This document shows positions 27,617-40,645 of a DNA stretch of 64,000 nt, piece after piece. The notes below the pieces were generated by a model. The model was not told where the DNA came from. It saw nothing but the letters and a program-made list of their open reading frames with translations, and made no database searches. Position numbers and translations under genes: made by a program. Source of the DNA: CAVXDY01 sp963760715 (GTDB taxonomy: Bacteria; Actinomycetota; Thermoleophilia; Miltoncostaeales; Miltoncostaeaceae); the NCBI GenBank assembly GCA_963760715.1, contig CAVXDY010000007.1:434001-498000 (forward strand). Reading direction: 5' to 3'. The number at the start of each line of letters is the position of its first letter. Position 1 is the stretch's first letter.

Positions 27617-29037
27617 TCCTCGCAGGAGGGGAGTGCCGGACAGCGCTCGAGCAGGCGGGCAGCCGGGCTCTGATCATCGACGAGCGGGGCCGCTCGCTCC
27701 CGGCGGACGCGCTCCATCGTGATGTCCAGCGAGCGGCCGGCCGCCTCGTCGCAGAGGGTCTGACCGGGCGGCGCGTCGGCCTGTGGTCGTGGAATGGACC
27801 CGAGGCGATCGAGGCCCACCTCGCCGTGGAATGGGCGGGTGCCACGCGCGTGCCGGTCGACCCGAGCGCCCCCGCCGAGGAAGCGGCGAGGGTGTTCGCC
27901 GCCGCGAGCGTGGACGCGGTAATCGTCAACGCCGAGCATGCCGGCGGGTTGGACGTCGATGTGCTGATCCATTCCGAGGACGAGCTCCTGGACGGGCCAC
28001 CCCTCAGCGAACCCGTCGAGGTCGACCCTGAGGCGATCCTCCTCCTCTACCCCAGGATGGCGACCCGCGATGAGCTGTTCGGAGTTCCCATCTCCTACGC
28101 AAACTGGCGCGCCGTGATCGCCCACAACAACGAACTCTTCCGCACGGGCTTCTATGGGTCGTGGGGTGGCGATGACGAGTGCTTCCTCACGGTCCAGCAA
28201 CTGATGCACGGCACCGGAATGATGGGCAGCTTCTCCTTCCTCGAGATGGGGCTGCCCCAGGTCGTGCTGCAGCAGTTCGATGCCGAGAACGCGTTGGAGG
28301 CGGCGGCGCGGCACGGCAGCACCACGAGCTTTATGGTGCCGGGCATGGTCACCCGACTGGCTGAAGCCTCCGCGAGCGGTGGCTCGGCCACCGGCCTGCG
28401 GCGCATCCTCTATGGGGGCGCGCCCTTTGCGCTGTCCGAGATGCGCCGGGCCCAGAGCGTCCTCGGACCGATCCTGGTTCAGGTCTATGGTCGTTTTGAG
28501 GGTGGGTGGCCGATCTCGGCCCTCGGGATCGACGAGCACGTGCGAGTCCTCGAGGGAGACGACGCACTCGGCACGAGCTGCGGCCGCCCTGTGCCCGGCG
28601 TGGAGGTTCGTCTGCGCCCCGCGGACGGCCTGCTTCCGGATCAGGCCGAGCTCTGCGTTCGCAGCCCCATGGTCGTCTCGGAGGTCGCCGATCCTGACGG
28701 ATGGCTTGGCCTCGGCGACCTCGCTCGCGCCGACGAGGCTGGGTATCTCTACCTGGAGGGTCGGCTCGACGGCATGATCAACACCGGCTCGTACCACGTG
28801 TACCCGGGCGAGGTGCAGGAGGCGATCGCGGCGATACCTGGCGTCGCGCAGACCCTGGTGCGTGGTGAGCCCCACCCGCGCTGGGGTCAGGCGGTGACCG
28901 CGTACGTCGTTCCGGAGAGCCCGACCGTTGGCGATGCCCTTGTGGCCCGGGTCGGTGAGGAGCTCCCGAAGCGCCTCGCGCCCTACAAGATCCCCAAGAC
29001 GGTGCGGGTGGTCGAGCGCCTGCCCGAATCACCGTGA
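27613..29037 (+). CDS. ANL-superfamily protein lacking the ATP P-loop and A10 lysine (pseudoenzyme candidate)
   Basis: A 474-residue relative of acyl-CoA synthetases. The fold is recognisable: A5-like QVYGRFEGGWP, A7/A8 LGLGDLARADEAGYLYLEGRLDGMINTGSYHVYPGEVQEAI and the C-terminal subdomain to APYKIPKTVRVVERLPESP. The A3 P-loop position reads LLYPRMATRDELFGVPIS instead of TSGTTGxPKG, and the protein ends right after LPESP, before the TGKxxR segment that carries the catalytic lysine. The frame is intact and coupled to the complete ligase by GTGA, so it looks retained rather than decayed. A non-catalytic partner of the first ligase, or an acyl-transfer-only enzyme, is possible. Confidence 0.75.
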   Translation: MILAGGECRTALEQAGSRALIIDERGRSLPADALHRDVQRAAGRLVAEGLTGRRVGLWSWNGPEAIEAHLAVEWAGATRVPVDPSAPAEEAARVFAAASVDAVIVNAEHAGGLDVDVLIHSEDELLDGPPLSEPVEVDPEAILLLYPRMATRDELFGVPISYANWRAVIAHNNELFRTGFYGSWGGDDECFLTVQQLMHGTGMMGSFSFLEMGLPQVVLQQFDAENALEAAARHGSTTSFMVPGMVTRLAEASASGGSATGLRRILYGGAPFALSEMRRAQSVLGPILVQVYGRFEGGWPISALGIDEHVRVLEGDDALGTSCGRPVPGVEVRLRPADGLLPDQAELCVRSPMVVSEVADPDGWLGLGDLARADEAGYLYLEGRLDGMINTGSYHVYPGEVQEAIAAIPGVAQTLVRGEPHPRWGQAVTAYVVPESPTVGDALVARVGEELPKRLAPYKIPKTVRVVERLPESP

Positions 29038-29738
29038 GCAACGGCCGTCGCGATCGGGTCTCGTCGACAGGAGTTCCTGACCCGAAGCACGGTCTTCACG
29101 TCTCCAGGGCTGACTCGGCGACCGCGCCTTCGCCGAAGGCGCGGTCCAACCACCCCCGCGATCGCCTGCTCGAGGAGGCCTCGCGGCTCTTCTACCGCAA
29201 CGGGATCCACTCCGTCGGGGTGGAGCAGATCATCGAGAGCGCGGCTGTCGCTCGGGGGACGCTCTACAACCAGTTCGGCTCCAAGGATGGCCTTATCGCG
29301 GCCTGCCTCAACGACCTCGACCTGGCCTACCACGAGTGGTTCGTCAACGAGGTCGAGAGTCGCACCAGCGATCCGCTCGCGCGCCTCCGGGCCATCTTCG
29401 AGGTCCTTGACGGGTGGATTCGCAGCGAACGGTTCCGGGGCTGCACGTTCATCAACGCGGCCGTCGAGCTCACGGACCCCTCCCACCCCGGGCACGAGGC
29501 GATCCTGGCGCACAAGGGGCGCACCCGTGAGTACCTCCGGAGCCTGACCCACGACGCTGAGCTCGCGGATCCCGACCAGGCCGCCGACACCCTGATGCTT
29601 CTCATCGAGGGGGCCACTGTCACCGCCCTCGTCGAAGGCGATCACCTGGCCGCACAGCGGGCCGGCCGGGCCGCCGAGGCACTGCTGGGTGGGTTCGGCG
29701 GACAGGAACCAAACCAGCCCAAGGGCGGATCAAAATGA
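29034..29738 (+). CDS. TetR family transcriptional regulator
   Basis: A 234-residue regulator with the HTH at about residues 42-90: RDRLLEEASRLFYRNGIHSVGVEQIIESAAVARGTLYNQFGSKDGLIAACL. The C-terminal domain (RFRGCTFINAAVEL, LLIEGATVTALVEGD) resembles the TetR_C group near YcdC/KstR-like sensors. About 40 residues of polar N-terminal lead precede the HTH. GTG start overlaps the ANL stop. It most likely controls the DUF1097-ANL-ANL and LLM genes. Confidence 0.85.
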   Translation: MSNGRRDRVSSTGVPDPKHGLHVSRADSATAPSPKARSNHPRDRLLEEASRLFYRNGIHSVGVEQIIESAAVARGTLYNQFGSKDGLIAACLNDLDLAYHEWFVNEVESRTSDPLARLRAIFEVLDGWIRSERFRGCTFINAAVELTDPSHPGHEAILAHKGRTREYLRSLTHDAELADPDQAADTLMLLIEGATVTALVEGDHLAAQRAGRAAEALLGGFGGQEPNQPKGGSK

Positions 29739-29941
29739 CCTCTGGCGCCCGCGCCGACTCGCATCGGTCCTCAGCTCGACCCGTCGACACGCCCGTGAGA
29801 CTTCCTCTCACAGCGAGTCACCGCCCGTGCTGCGAGAGGGTGCGCGGTTTGTCTGGTAGAGGCCGTCGCTGCGGCCGACGCGCGGCATTCTCGGTTCCTG
29901 GCGTGGGTGGGTCGAAATCCGACTTGTGCACCGAGCACGCG

Positions 29942-30090
29942 CTAAGAGCTCTTTGAGAATGATCCCTCGAGCGTCCTGAGGAAGATCAGGCAGCAGGCGA
30001 ACGTGAGGAACACGTCGTGGATGTCGCCCGTCGCTCGAAGCGCACCAGGAGGCGGCGGAACTGGTGCCGCCATCGGTCGTAGCCACGGCC
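29942..30090 (-). pseudogene. Remnant of an IS5-family transposase, C-terminal end
   Basis: Reading on the minus strand from 30090 gives GRGYDRWRHQFRRLLVRFERRA, then after a one-base frameshift near 30024 IHDVFLTFACCLIFLRTLEGSFSKSS and a TAG stop at 29942-29944. This matches the common IS5-family ending in which RFRRLLVRYERRADIH is followed by a Cys/Leu-rich helix. The segment between the GYD motif and RW is deleted, and no inverted terminal repeats were recognised. It is a fossil of an insertion at the edge of the map-rpmJ interruption. Confidence 0.7.
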
Positions 30091-30388
30091 CGGCGCGCGT
30101 GATCTTCACCGTCCGCAAGCCGCTCGCCGGCTGCAGGAGGGAAAGCGCTGCCTCGCCCCCACGAGGGCCCTGCGATCGGCCAAGCGCTGCGTCAGCCAGA
30201 AGACCCCTGCTGGCAGCCTCGCCCGTCGCGGGTTGGCGGGGCCGAACACCCTAAGGTTCTCCGGCAGGCCGCGCGGAAAGGCCCTCGCGCCGGGCCCCTA
30301 CACCCTCGCCGCGCGCATCCCGGGCCGTGCGCTGTGGCCATCCGGGCCTTCCGGGTGCTCGGCTCGGCCGACGGCCCCCGGGGCCTCC

Positions 30389-30397
30389 TGCTAACAT
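30389..30397 (+). promoter_or_regulatory. Candidate extended -10 promoter for the alpha operon
   Basis: TGC-TAACAT is an extended -10 motif about 60 bases upstream of rpmJ. No clear -35 is visible, as expected for an extended -10 promoter. The operon needs its own promoter here because the upstream genes are unrelated. Confidence 0.4.
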
Positions 30398-30458
30398 CCC
30401 GGGTCGCTCGCGGGCTTGCCGCGTGCCAGCCCGCGCCCACATGCTCAGGGGATGAATC

Positions 30459-30572
30459 GTGAAGGTCCGTGCCTCCGTGAAGCCGATCTGCGAGAAGTGC
30501 CGCGTCATCAAGCGACACGGCAAGGTTCTCGTGATCTGCCCCAACGCCCGCCACAAGCAGACGCAGGGCTAA
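30459..30572 (+). CDS. rpmJ: 50S ribosomal protein L36
   Basis: A 37-residue zinc-binding protein starting with GTG at 30459: [29 protein letters not shown] and ending ARHKQTQG. The three Cys and one His of the zinc-type L36 are present. rpsM begins six bases downstream. It is now the first gene of the alpha operon because infA is missing. Confidence 0.96.
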   Translation: MKVRASVKPICEKCRVIKRHGKVLVICPNARHKQTQG

Positions 30573-30578
30573 CGGGTC

Positions 30579-30950
30579 ATGGCGCGCATCGCCGGAGTCA
30601 ACATCCCCCGCGAGAAGCGGATCGAGATCGGGCTGACCTACATCTACGGCATCGGCCGCCGGACGGCGAACAAGGTGCTCGACGCGACCGGCATCAACCG
30701 CGACACGTACGTGCGCGACCTCACCGAGGAAGAGGTCGGGCGCCTGCGCGACGTCATCGAGAAGACGCTGATCGTGGAGGGGGACCTCCGCCGCGAGCGC
30801 TCGAACGACCTGAAGCGCCTCATGGAGATCGGGTGCTACCGCGGCCTGCGCCATCGCCGCGGCCTCCCGGTGCGGGGCCAGCGCACCAAGACCAACGCTC
30901 GCACGCGCAAGGGTCCCAAGCGGACCGTGGGCAAGCAGCGCAAGAGCTGA
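30579..30950 (+). CDS. rpsM: 30S ribosomal protein S13
   Basis: A 123-residue head protein forming intersubunit bridges. [57 protein letters not shown] are diagnostic. ATG at 30579. Confidence 0.98.
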   Translation: MARIAGVNIPREKRIEIGLTYIYGIGRRTANKVLDATGINRDTYVRDLTEEEVGRLRDVIEKTLIVEGDLRRERSNDLKRLMEIGCYRGLRHRRGLPVRGQRTKTNARTRKGPKRTVGKQRKS

Positions 30951-30987
30951 GCACGATCCCCGCGACACGACCGGAACGAGGAGCTCG

Positions 30988-31386
30988 TTGGCACGCCAGA
31001 AGGTGACCCGCGGCCGCACGCGGCGGCGCACGCGCAAGAACGTCCCGGTGGGCAACGCCCACATCAAGACGTCGTTCAACAACACCATCGTCACGCTCAC
31101 CGACAAGCAGGGGAACGTGATCGCGTGGGAGACGGCGGGCTCCGCGGGCTTCAAGGGCTCGCGCAAGAGCACGCCCTTCGCCGCCCAGGTGACGGCCGAC
31201 TCCGCCGCCAAGAAGGGCATGGAGCACGGGCTCCAGAAGGTGGACGTCTACGTGAAGGGCCCGGGCTCGGGCCGGGAGACCGCCATCCGCTCGCTCCAGG
31301 CCGCCGGCATCGAGGTCTCCTCGGTCACCGACGTGACCCCCGTCCCCCACAACGGCTGCCGCCCGCGCAAGCGGCGCCGGGTCTAG
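30988..31386 (+). CDS. rpsK: 30S ribosomal protein S11
   Basis: A 132-residue platform protein. [38 protein letters not shown] and [21 protein letters not shown] identify it. The start is TTG at 30988, preceded by ACGAGGAG; no ATG or GTG is available nearby. Confidence 0.96.
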   Translation: MARQKVTRGRTRRRTRKNVPVGNAHIKTSFNNTIVTLTDKQGNVIAWETAGSAGFKGSRKSTPFAAQVTADSAAKKGMEHGLQKVDVYVKGPGSGRETAIRSLQAAGIEVSSVTDVTPVPHNGCRPRKRRRV

Positions 31387-31394
31387 GGGGCGGC

Positions 31395-31997
31395 GTGGCG
31401 CGCTACACCGGTCCCATGGTCAAGCTCTCGCGCCGCGAGGGCGTGGCGCTCACCGACAAGTGCCAGAAGTACCTCGACCGTCGCAACTACCCCCCGGGGG
31501 AGCACGGGCGCGGGCGCATCCGGCAGAGCGAGTACCTGCTCCAGCTTCGCGAGAAGCAGAAGACGCGCCGCTTCTACGGCGTGCTCGAGAAGCAGTTCCG
31601 GCGCTACTACGAGAAGGCCAGCAGGCAGTCCGGGATCACCGGCGAGAACCTTCTGCGCATGCTCGAGATGCGCCTCGACAACGTCGTCTACCGGCTGGGC
31701 TTCGCGGCCACCCGGCGCCAGGCGCGGCAGCTCGTGAACCACGGCCACTTCCGTGTCAACGGGAGCAAGGTGGACATCCCGAGCTACCAGGTGCGCCCCG
31801 ACGACGTCATCACGGTCAAGCCGGGCTCGAACGCCGAGCCGGTCATCCGCTCCGCGACCGAGCTGGTCGCCGCGGTGGCCCCCTGGCTCCAGGCCGACTA
31901 CGACGCGCTGAACGGCAAGGTCCTCAAGAACCCCGAGCGGACCGAGATCGACACGCCGGTCAGCGAGCAGCTCATCGTGGAGTACTACTCGAAGTAA
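31395..31997 (+). CDS. rpsD: 30S ribosomal protein S4
   Basis: A 200-residue primary 16S binder. [45 protein letters not shown] and the S4 RNA-binding domain [31 protein letters not shown] are present. GTG at 31395, eight bases after rpsK. No zinc-type N-terminal cysteine cluster is seen. Confidence 0.97.
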   Translation: MARYTGPMVKLSRREGVALTDKCQKYLDRRNYPPGEHGRGRIRQSEYLLQLREKQKTRRFYGVLEKQFRRYYEKASRQSGITGENLLRMLEMRLDNVVYRLGFAATRRQARQLVNHGHFRVNGSKVDIPSYQVRPDDVITVKPGSNAEPVIRSATELVAAVAPWLQADYDALNGKVLKNPERTEIDTPVSEQLIVEYYSK

Positions 31998-32024
31998 TCA
32001 CATCGGGGGCCGCCGGCGATGGCG

Positions 32025-32047
32025 CCCGTCCGTGACGCGCGGACGGG
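32025..32047. other. Hairpin in the rpsD-rpoA spacer
   Basis: CCCGTCCG-TGACGCG-CGGACGGG is a perfect 8 bp stem with a seven-base loop, in the middle of the 113-base spacer. There is no T tract, so it may be an RNA processing or pausing structure rather than a terminator. Confidence 0.45.
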
Positions 32048-32110
32048 GGCCGATGCAGCGGTCCGCAACGCGTCCGTTCCGGCCCCTGGCCGGAGAAGAG
32101 GGAGAAGCAC

Positions 32111-33052
32111 ATGCTGGACATCCAGTCGCCTCGTATGACCTACGAGCCCACCGACGAGACGCTCGGCCGCTTCGAGGTCGAGCCGCTCGACCGCGGCTTC
32201 GGGCACACCTTCGGCAACAGCCTGCGCCGCGTGCTGCTGTCCTCGCTCGAGGGCGCGGCCGTCACCTCGGTCCGCATCGAGGGCGTGCAGCACGAGTTCA
32301 CCACCATCCCGGGCGTCCGCGAGGACGTCACCGACATCATCCTCAACCTCCGCGAGCTGGTCTGCCGCCTGCACGGCGAGATCGGCGAGATCGAGGTGGA
32401 GCTGTCGAAGGTGGGCCCGGGCGAGGTCACGGCCGCCGACATCTCGGCGCCGGCCGACCTCGAGATCCTCAACCCCGAGCTCGAGATCGCCAACCTGGAG
32501 GCGGGCGCCCGCCTCGACATGATCCTGATGATCACGCGCGGCCGCGGCTACGTCCCGGCCGAGCAGAACAAGGGCCCGGGCACGACCATCGGGGTCATCC
32601 CGGTCAACTCGAACTTCTCGCCCGTCCTGCGGGTGCGGTACGAGGTGAGCCCGGCGCGCGTGGGCCAGCGCACCGACTACGACAAGCTCACCCTCGAGAT
32701 CCAGACCGACGGCAGCGTCAACCCGCGGGGCGCGATGGCGGAGGCGGCCGAGACGCTCATCGGGCGGCTCGCCATCTTCGCCGACCCCGACAGCCCCCGG
32801 ATCCAGGGCGAGACCGCGGCCGAGGAGCCGCCCCCGGGCGGCGGGATGCACGACATCATGATCGAGGAGCTCGAGCTGGGCGTCCGGTCGTACAACTGCC
32901 TCAAGCGGGTCGGGGTGGAGACGATCGGCGACCTCATCTCGAAGACCGAGGCCGAGCTGTCCGCGATCCCCAACTTCGGCAAGAAGAGCATCGAAGAGGT
33001 CAAGGAGAACCTCGCCGCGCACGGCCTCAACCTGCGCAGCGACGAGGACTAA
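32111..33052 (+). CDS. rpoA: DNA-directed RNA polymerase subunit alpha
   Basis: A 313-residue protein. The N-terminal dimerisation domain (EPLDRGFGHTFGNSLRRVLLSSLEGAAVTSVRIEGVQHEF) nucleates polymerase assembly. The linker is Glu/Pro/Gly-rich near residues 235-250. The C-terminal domain (ELELGVRSYNCLKRVGVETIGDLISKTEAELSAIPNFGKKSIEEVKENL) contacts UP elements and activators. ATG with GAAGAGGGAGA upstream. Confidence 0.98.
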   Translation: MLDIQSPRMTYEPTDETLGRFEVEPLDRGFGHTFGNSLRRVLLSSLEGAAVTSVRIEGVQHEFTTIPGVREDVTDIILNLRELVCRLHGEIGEIEVELSKVGPGEVTAADISAPADLEILNPELEIANLEAGARLDMILMITRGRGYVPAEQNKGPGTTIGVIPVNSNFSPVLRVRYEVSPARVGQRTDYDKLTLEIQTDGSVNPRGAMAEAAETLIGRLAIFADPDSPRIQGETAAEEPPPGGGMHDIMIEELELGVRSYNCLKRVGVETIGDLISKTEAELSAIPNFGKKSIEEVKENLAAHGLNLRSDED

Positions 33053-33063
33053 AGGACACCGGC

Positions 33064-33438
33064 GTGCGCCATCGCAACCACGGACCGAAGCTCAACCGCA
33101 CCTCCTCGCACCGCAAGGCGATGGGCGCCAACCTGGCGACCGCCCTGCTCACGCACGGCCGCATCCAGACCACGGCCCCCAAGGCCGTCCTGGCGCGGAG
33201 CATCGCCGAGCAGGCGATCACGCTGGCCAAGGAGAACACCCTGCACGCGCGGCGCCAGGCGATCTCCCTCCTGCGCAACAAGCAGGTCACCTACCACCTC
33301 TTCGACGTCATCGGCCCGGCGTTCAGCGACGTGCAGGGTGGCTACACCCGGGTGCTGAAGCTCGGCCCCCGTCAGGGCGACGCGGCGCCGATGGTGCTGC
33401 TGGAGCTCTCCAGGGAGGTCAACCTCCCGCCGGCGTGA
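33064..33438 (+). CDS. rplQ: 50S ribosomal protein L17
   Basis: A 124-residue protein: VRHRNHGPKLNRTSSHRKAMGANLATALLTHGRIQTTAPKA, ending with FSDVQGGYTRVLKLGPRQGDAAPMVLLEL. GTG at 33064 matches family N termini. Its stop overlaps the next gene by GTGA. Confidence 0.97.
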   Translation: MRHRNHGPKLNRTSSHRKAMGANLATALLTHGRIQTTAPKAVLARSIAEQAITLAKENTLHARRQAISLLRNKQVTYHLFDVIGPAFSDVQGGYTRVLKLGPRQGDAAPMVLLELSREVNLPPA

Positions 33439-34250
33439 CCACGCCCTACGTCCTCGCGGGTGGGAACGACCGCGAGCGTCGGGAGGAGAGCGAGCGCATC
33501 GCGCTCGTCGAGAGGTACCACGACCCACTGACCGCCGCGGCCCTCGCGGCGGTCGGTGTCGTTCCCGGCTGGCGCGCATGGGAGGTCGGCGCGGGCGGCG
33601 GCTCGGTCGCGCGCCGGCTCTCCGAGCTCGTGGGCCCCTCCGGCTCCGTGCTGGCCACCGACCTCGACCCCGGGCCGGTCGCGGCGCTCGGGCTGCACAA
33701 CGTCCGGGCTCTGCGGCACGACCTGCTCTCCGGCCCGCCGCCCGCCGACGACCTCGACCTGGTCCACGCGCGCCTGGTCCTGCTGCACCTGCCCCGGCGC
33801 CGCGAGGCCGTGGGCCGCATGGCCGCGGCGCTCCGTCCCGGAGGCGCGCTCCTGCTGGGCGACGTGGACTTCTCCGATCACGCTCCGCTCGCCGGGCCGG
33901 AGCGACCCTGGAGCCGGATGTGGGAGGGCTTCCGGCAGGCGGTGGCCGACGCCGGGTGGGACCTGGAGATCGGCCGGCGCCTGCCGGAGATGCTCGAGGA
34001 GGCGGGGCTGGAGCGCGTGGAGAGCCTGCGGATGGGCGGCGATGTGGCCGGGGGCTCGCTGCGCTGCCGGCTCCAGCGGGCCACCCTCGAGCGGCTGCGA
34101 CCCGCCATCCTGGCCACGGGCCGGTGCGATGCCGCCGATCTCGACGCGGCCGGCGCGATGCTGCTCGATCCCGCCCGCGCCTTCCGGGCACCCGAGATCT
34201 GGGCGGCCTGGGGCCGGCGCCCGGCTGCCGCCGGGGCGGGCGGGGCATGA
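33435..34250 (+). CDS. SAM-dependent methyltransferase, class I
   Basis: A 271-residue Rossmann-fold methyltransferase. Motif I is AWEVGAGGGSVARRL, followed by VLATDLDPGPV, LDLVHARLVLLHLPRRREAV and LRPGGALLLGDVDF. Substrate is not inferable; the family includes small-molecule and ubiquinone/menaquinone-type methylases. It sits between rplQ and truA with four-base overlaps on both sides, so it is co-transcribed with ribosomal genes. GTG start. Confidence 0.85.
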   Translation: MTTPYVLAGGNDRERREESERIALVERYHDPLTAAALAAVGVVPGWRAWEVGAGGGSVARRLSELVGPSGSVLATDLDPGPVAALGLHNVRALRHDLLSGPPPADDLDLVHARLVLLHLPRRREAVGRMAAALRPGGALLLGDVDFSDHAPLAGPERPWSRMWEGFRQAVADAGWDLEIGRRLPEMLEEAGLERVESLRMGGDVAGGSLRCRLQRATLERLRPAILATGRCDAADLDAAGAMLLDPARAFRAPEIWAAWGRRPAAAGAGGA

Positions 34251-34993
34251 GGGTCCTGCGGCTGGACCTCGAGTACGACGGGGCGGGCTTCTCCGGCTGG
34301 GCCGCCCAGCCGGGACGGCGCACCGTCGAGGCCGAGCTGCGCCGCGCCCTCGGCGTGCTGCTGGGGGAGCCGCTCGACCTGGCCGTCGCGGGCCGCACCG
34401 ACGCCGGCGTCCATGCCTCCGGGCAGGTCGTGAGCGTGGCCACCGGCTCGTCGATGCCGCCCGAGCGGGTGCTGCGCGCCCTGGGGGGCCTCCTGCCCGC
34501 CGACCTGTCGGCGCGGGCGGTCTCCGAGGCCCCCCCGGGGTTCGACGCCCGCCGCGACGCCGTGGGGCGGCGCTACGAGTACCGGGTGCTCACCGGGGCG
34601 CCCTCCGCGCTCCGCCGCGGCCGGGTGCTGCATCACCCCGGCCCGCTCGACCTGACCGCCCTGCGCGCCGCCGCCGCGCGCGCGGCGGGGCAGCACGACT
34701 TCCGCGCGTTCACGCCGACCCGCACGGAGCACGTCTTCTTCCACCGCACCCTTGCGGAGTGCGACTGGAGCGCCCGCGGCGACGAGGTGGTGCTCGCCGT
34801 GGAGGCCGACGCCTTCCTGCGCCACATGGTGCGGATCCTGGCCGGGACGATGCTGCTGGTGGGCCGCGGCTCGTGGCCGGTCGAGCGGTTCGCCCGGCTC
34901 CTCGAGGGCGCCCCGAGGGGGGCGGCCGGGCCCACCGCGCCGGCTCACCCCCTGACGCTGGTGGGGGCCCGGTACCCGCCCGTCCCGGGGTGA
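34247..34993 (+). CDS. truA: tRNA pseudouridine synthase A
   Basis: A 248-residue enzyme making pseudouridine at positions 38-40 of tRNA. The catalytic Asp lies in AVAGRTDAGVHASGQV; LDLEYDGAGFSGWAAQPGRRTVEAEL, RRYEYRVL and AFLRHMVRILAGTMLLVGRG are family signatures. ATGA overlap with the methyltransferase. truA after rplQ is a widespread order. Confidence 0.96.
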   Translation: MRVLRLDLEYDGAGFSGWAAQPGRRTVEAELRRALGVLLGEPLDLAVAGRTDAGVHASGQVVSVATGSSMPPERVLRALGGLLPADLSARAVSEAPPGFDARRDAVGRRYEYRVLTGAPSALRRGRVLHHPGPLDLTALRAAAARAAGQHDFRAFTPTRTEHVFFHRTLAECDWSARGDEVVLAVEADAFLRHMVRILAGTMLLVGRGSWPVERFARLLEGAPRGAAGPTAPAHPLTLVGARYPPVPG

Positions 34994-35036
34994 CGCGCGG
35001 AGGCGCGGCGGGCGCAATCGCTACCCTTGGAGGCCG

Positions 35037-35851
35037 GTGACCCACATCCTCGTCACGAACGACGACGGCGTGAACTCCCCCGGTCTCCTGGCGCTGAAGC
35101 AGGCGCTGGAGCCCCTCGGTCGCGTCAGCGTCATCGCACCGGACGGCAATCGCAGCGCGATCGGGCGCGGCATCACCATCCACAACCCGCTGCACGTGGA
35201 GGAGGTGCGCCTGGCCGACGGCTCGCCGGCGCTGGCCACCGACGGCACGCCGGTGGACTGCGTCCGCTTCGCCACCCTCGGCCTGCTGGGGGACCGGCCC
35301 GACGTCGTGGTGAGCGGCATCAACCTGGGCATGAACCTGGGCGACGACGTCACCTACTCGGGCACCGTGGCGGCGGCGCTCGAGGGCATCATGCTCGGCT
35401 GGCCGGCCATCGCCGTCTCGGCGCAGGCGGTCAACCAGTCCGCCGACCAGTGGGACGGCACGGCCTACGACTTCCGCGCGGTGGCCCGCTTCACGGCGCA
35501 GCTCGTGCCGGTGGTCTCGCGGGCGACCTTCCCACGACGGGTGGTGCTGAACGTGAACGCGCCGGGGCTCCCCCCCGAGCGGGTGACCGGGGCCAGCGTC
35601 ACCCGCCTGGGCCAGCGCATCTACAACGACGAGCTCATCCTGGAGCACACCGAGGGCACCCGTCGCCGGTTCACGATCTACGGCTCCCACGCGAGCTACC
35701 GGCGCGAGGAGGGTACGGACTTCGCGGCCATCGAGCGGGCCGAGATCTCGGTCACGCCGCTGCACTTCGATCTCACCGACCTCGACGGCATCAACCTGCT
35801 GGAGCAGATGTCGCTCGCCGACCTGCTGGACCACCCCGCCGTGAGGAGCAG

Positions 35852-35855
<4 letters not shown>
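35037..35855 (+). CDS. surE: 5'/3'-nucleotidase SurE
   Basis: A 272-residue metal-dependent phosphatase of nucleoside monophosphates. The active site motifs ILVTNDDGVNSPGL (Asp-Asp), APDGNRSAIG and SGINLGMNLGDDVTYSGTVAAALEG are complete. GTG at 35037. Its stop overlaps the HAD gene by GTGA. Confidence 0.95.
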
Positions 35856-39409
<3,554 letters not shown>

Positions 39410-40645
39410 CCACCCGGTCCTGGGTGGCGTGCGCGCCGGCGATGTCCCAGCTGTTCATGAGGAGCGCGAACGCGTACCGCTGGCCGCGCCGGCTGATGAC
39501 CCGCCCGGCCAGCGCGCTGACCCCGTCGAGCGAGCCGGTCTTCGCGCGCACGCGCCGGGTGGCCGGCCCCGAGCGGAAGCGGTGGATGAGCGTGCCCTGC
39601 CCGCCCTGCGCCAGGGAGCCGATGAGCGGGGCGCCCCAGGTCGGGTCCGCGTCGGCCGCCGCGATCAGGCGCACCAGCGACGATGCGCTCACGCGGTTGG
39701 CCCGCGAGAGGCCCGAGCCGTCCACCAGCCGGTCCTGGGCCGTCAGGATGCCCCGTTCCCGCAGCAGGGCCGCGGTGTGGGCGACGCCGGCCCGCGTGCT
39801 GCCCCGCCCGGCGCCGTACGCGCCCACGTCCTTGGCCAGCGTCTCGGCGATGAAGTTGTCGCTGTCGAGGTTCATCGCGTGCAGGATGACCGGCAGCGGG
39901 GGCGAGGTGGCGGTGGCCAGGATGCGCCCGGACGCCGGCGCCGTGCCCACCTTCAGCCGGCCGCTCTGGGCGACCCCGAAGCCCGAGAGCGTGGCCCGGA
40001 GGCGCCGGGCCGCCGCCAGCGGGGGGCTCGTGACGTAGGAGCTCCGCACGTTGCCCGCGAAGTCCTGGTTCGTCGGGAGCGCCGAGAGCGGCGAGATGTA
40101 GGCGGAGTAGTAGGAGGGCCAGCCCGGGCCCGTGCGCCGCGAGTCGAAGAGGCGCTCGTCGGCCACGATGGGACCGCGCACCAGGCGGATCCCCCGTGCG
40201 CGCAGCGGCCGGGCGAGGGCGGCGAGCCGGGTCGCCCTGCCCGGCAGGTAGCGGTTGCCGTAGGCGCGGGTGGCCAGGACCGGATCCCCCGAGCCGCGCA
40301 GGAAGACCGGGCCCGCCAGGACGCGGCCTCGCTGGACGCTCGTCGTGGGGGCGGAGAGGTTGGTCTGGAAGCGGAAGGAGGGGCCGAGCTCGATCAGCGC
40401 GCCGGCGCTGGTGACGAGCTTCATCGTGGAGGCGGGGATCCGGGGGGTGTCGGGCCGGACGCTCGCCACGGGGACGCGCCCGCCCGAGTCGTCGATCCGC
40501 CAGACCAGGGCGGAGGTGCCCGGGTTCGCGCGGGCGAAGGCCGAGATGGCGCCCTGGACCTCACCCGCGGCCTGAGCCGAGGCGACCGGAGCGAGAGCGG
40601 CGACGGCGACGAGCGCCGCGAGGAGCGCCCGCCTCGGGGAACCGC

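Larger units (their letters stand above)
29739..30458. other. Gene-poor spacer replacing infA
   Basis: This 720-base stretch lies between the TetR gene and rpmJ. It holds a decayed IS5-type transposase end (29942-30090) on the minus strand and a probable rpmJ promoter near 30389. A 73-codon frame from 29735 has no recognisable domain and is probably noise. I looked for translation initiation factor IF-1 (infA), which usually sits between map and rpmJ, and did not find it in any frame. Confidence 0.7.

Noticed and set aside
29735..29956. 73-codon frame overlapping the TetR stop as ATGA
   Set aside because: No domain, Arg/Ser-rich composition typical of noise in high-GC DNA, and no ribosome-binding site or conserved neighbour; the ATGA may be chance.
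29739..30458. Possible hidden infA (IF-1)
   Set aside because: No frame shows IF-1 features; recorded as absence instead.
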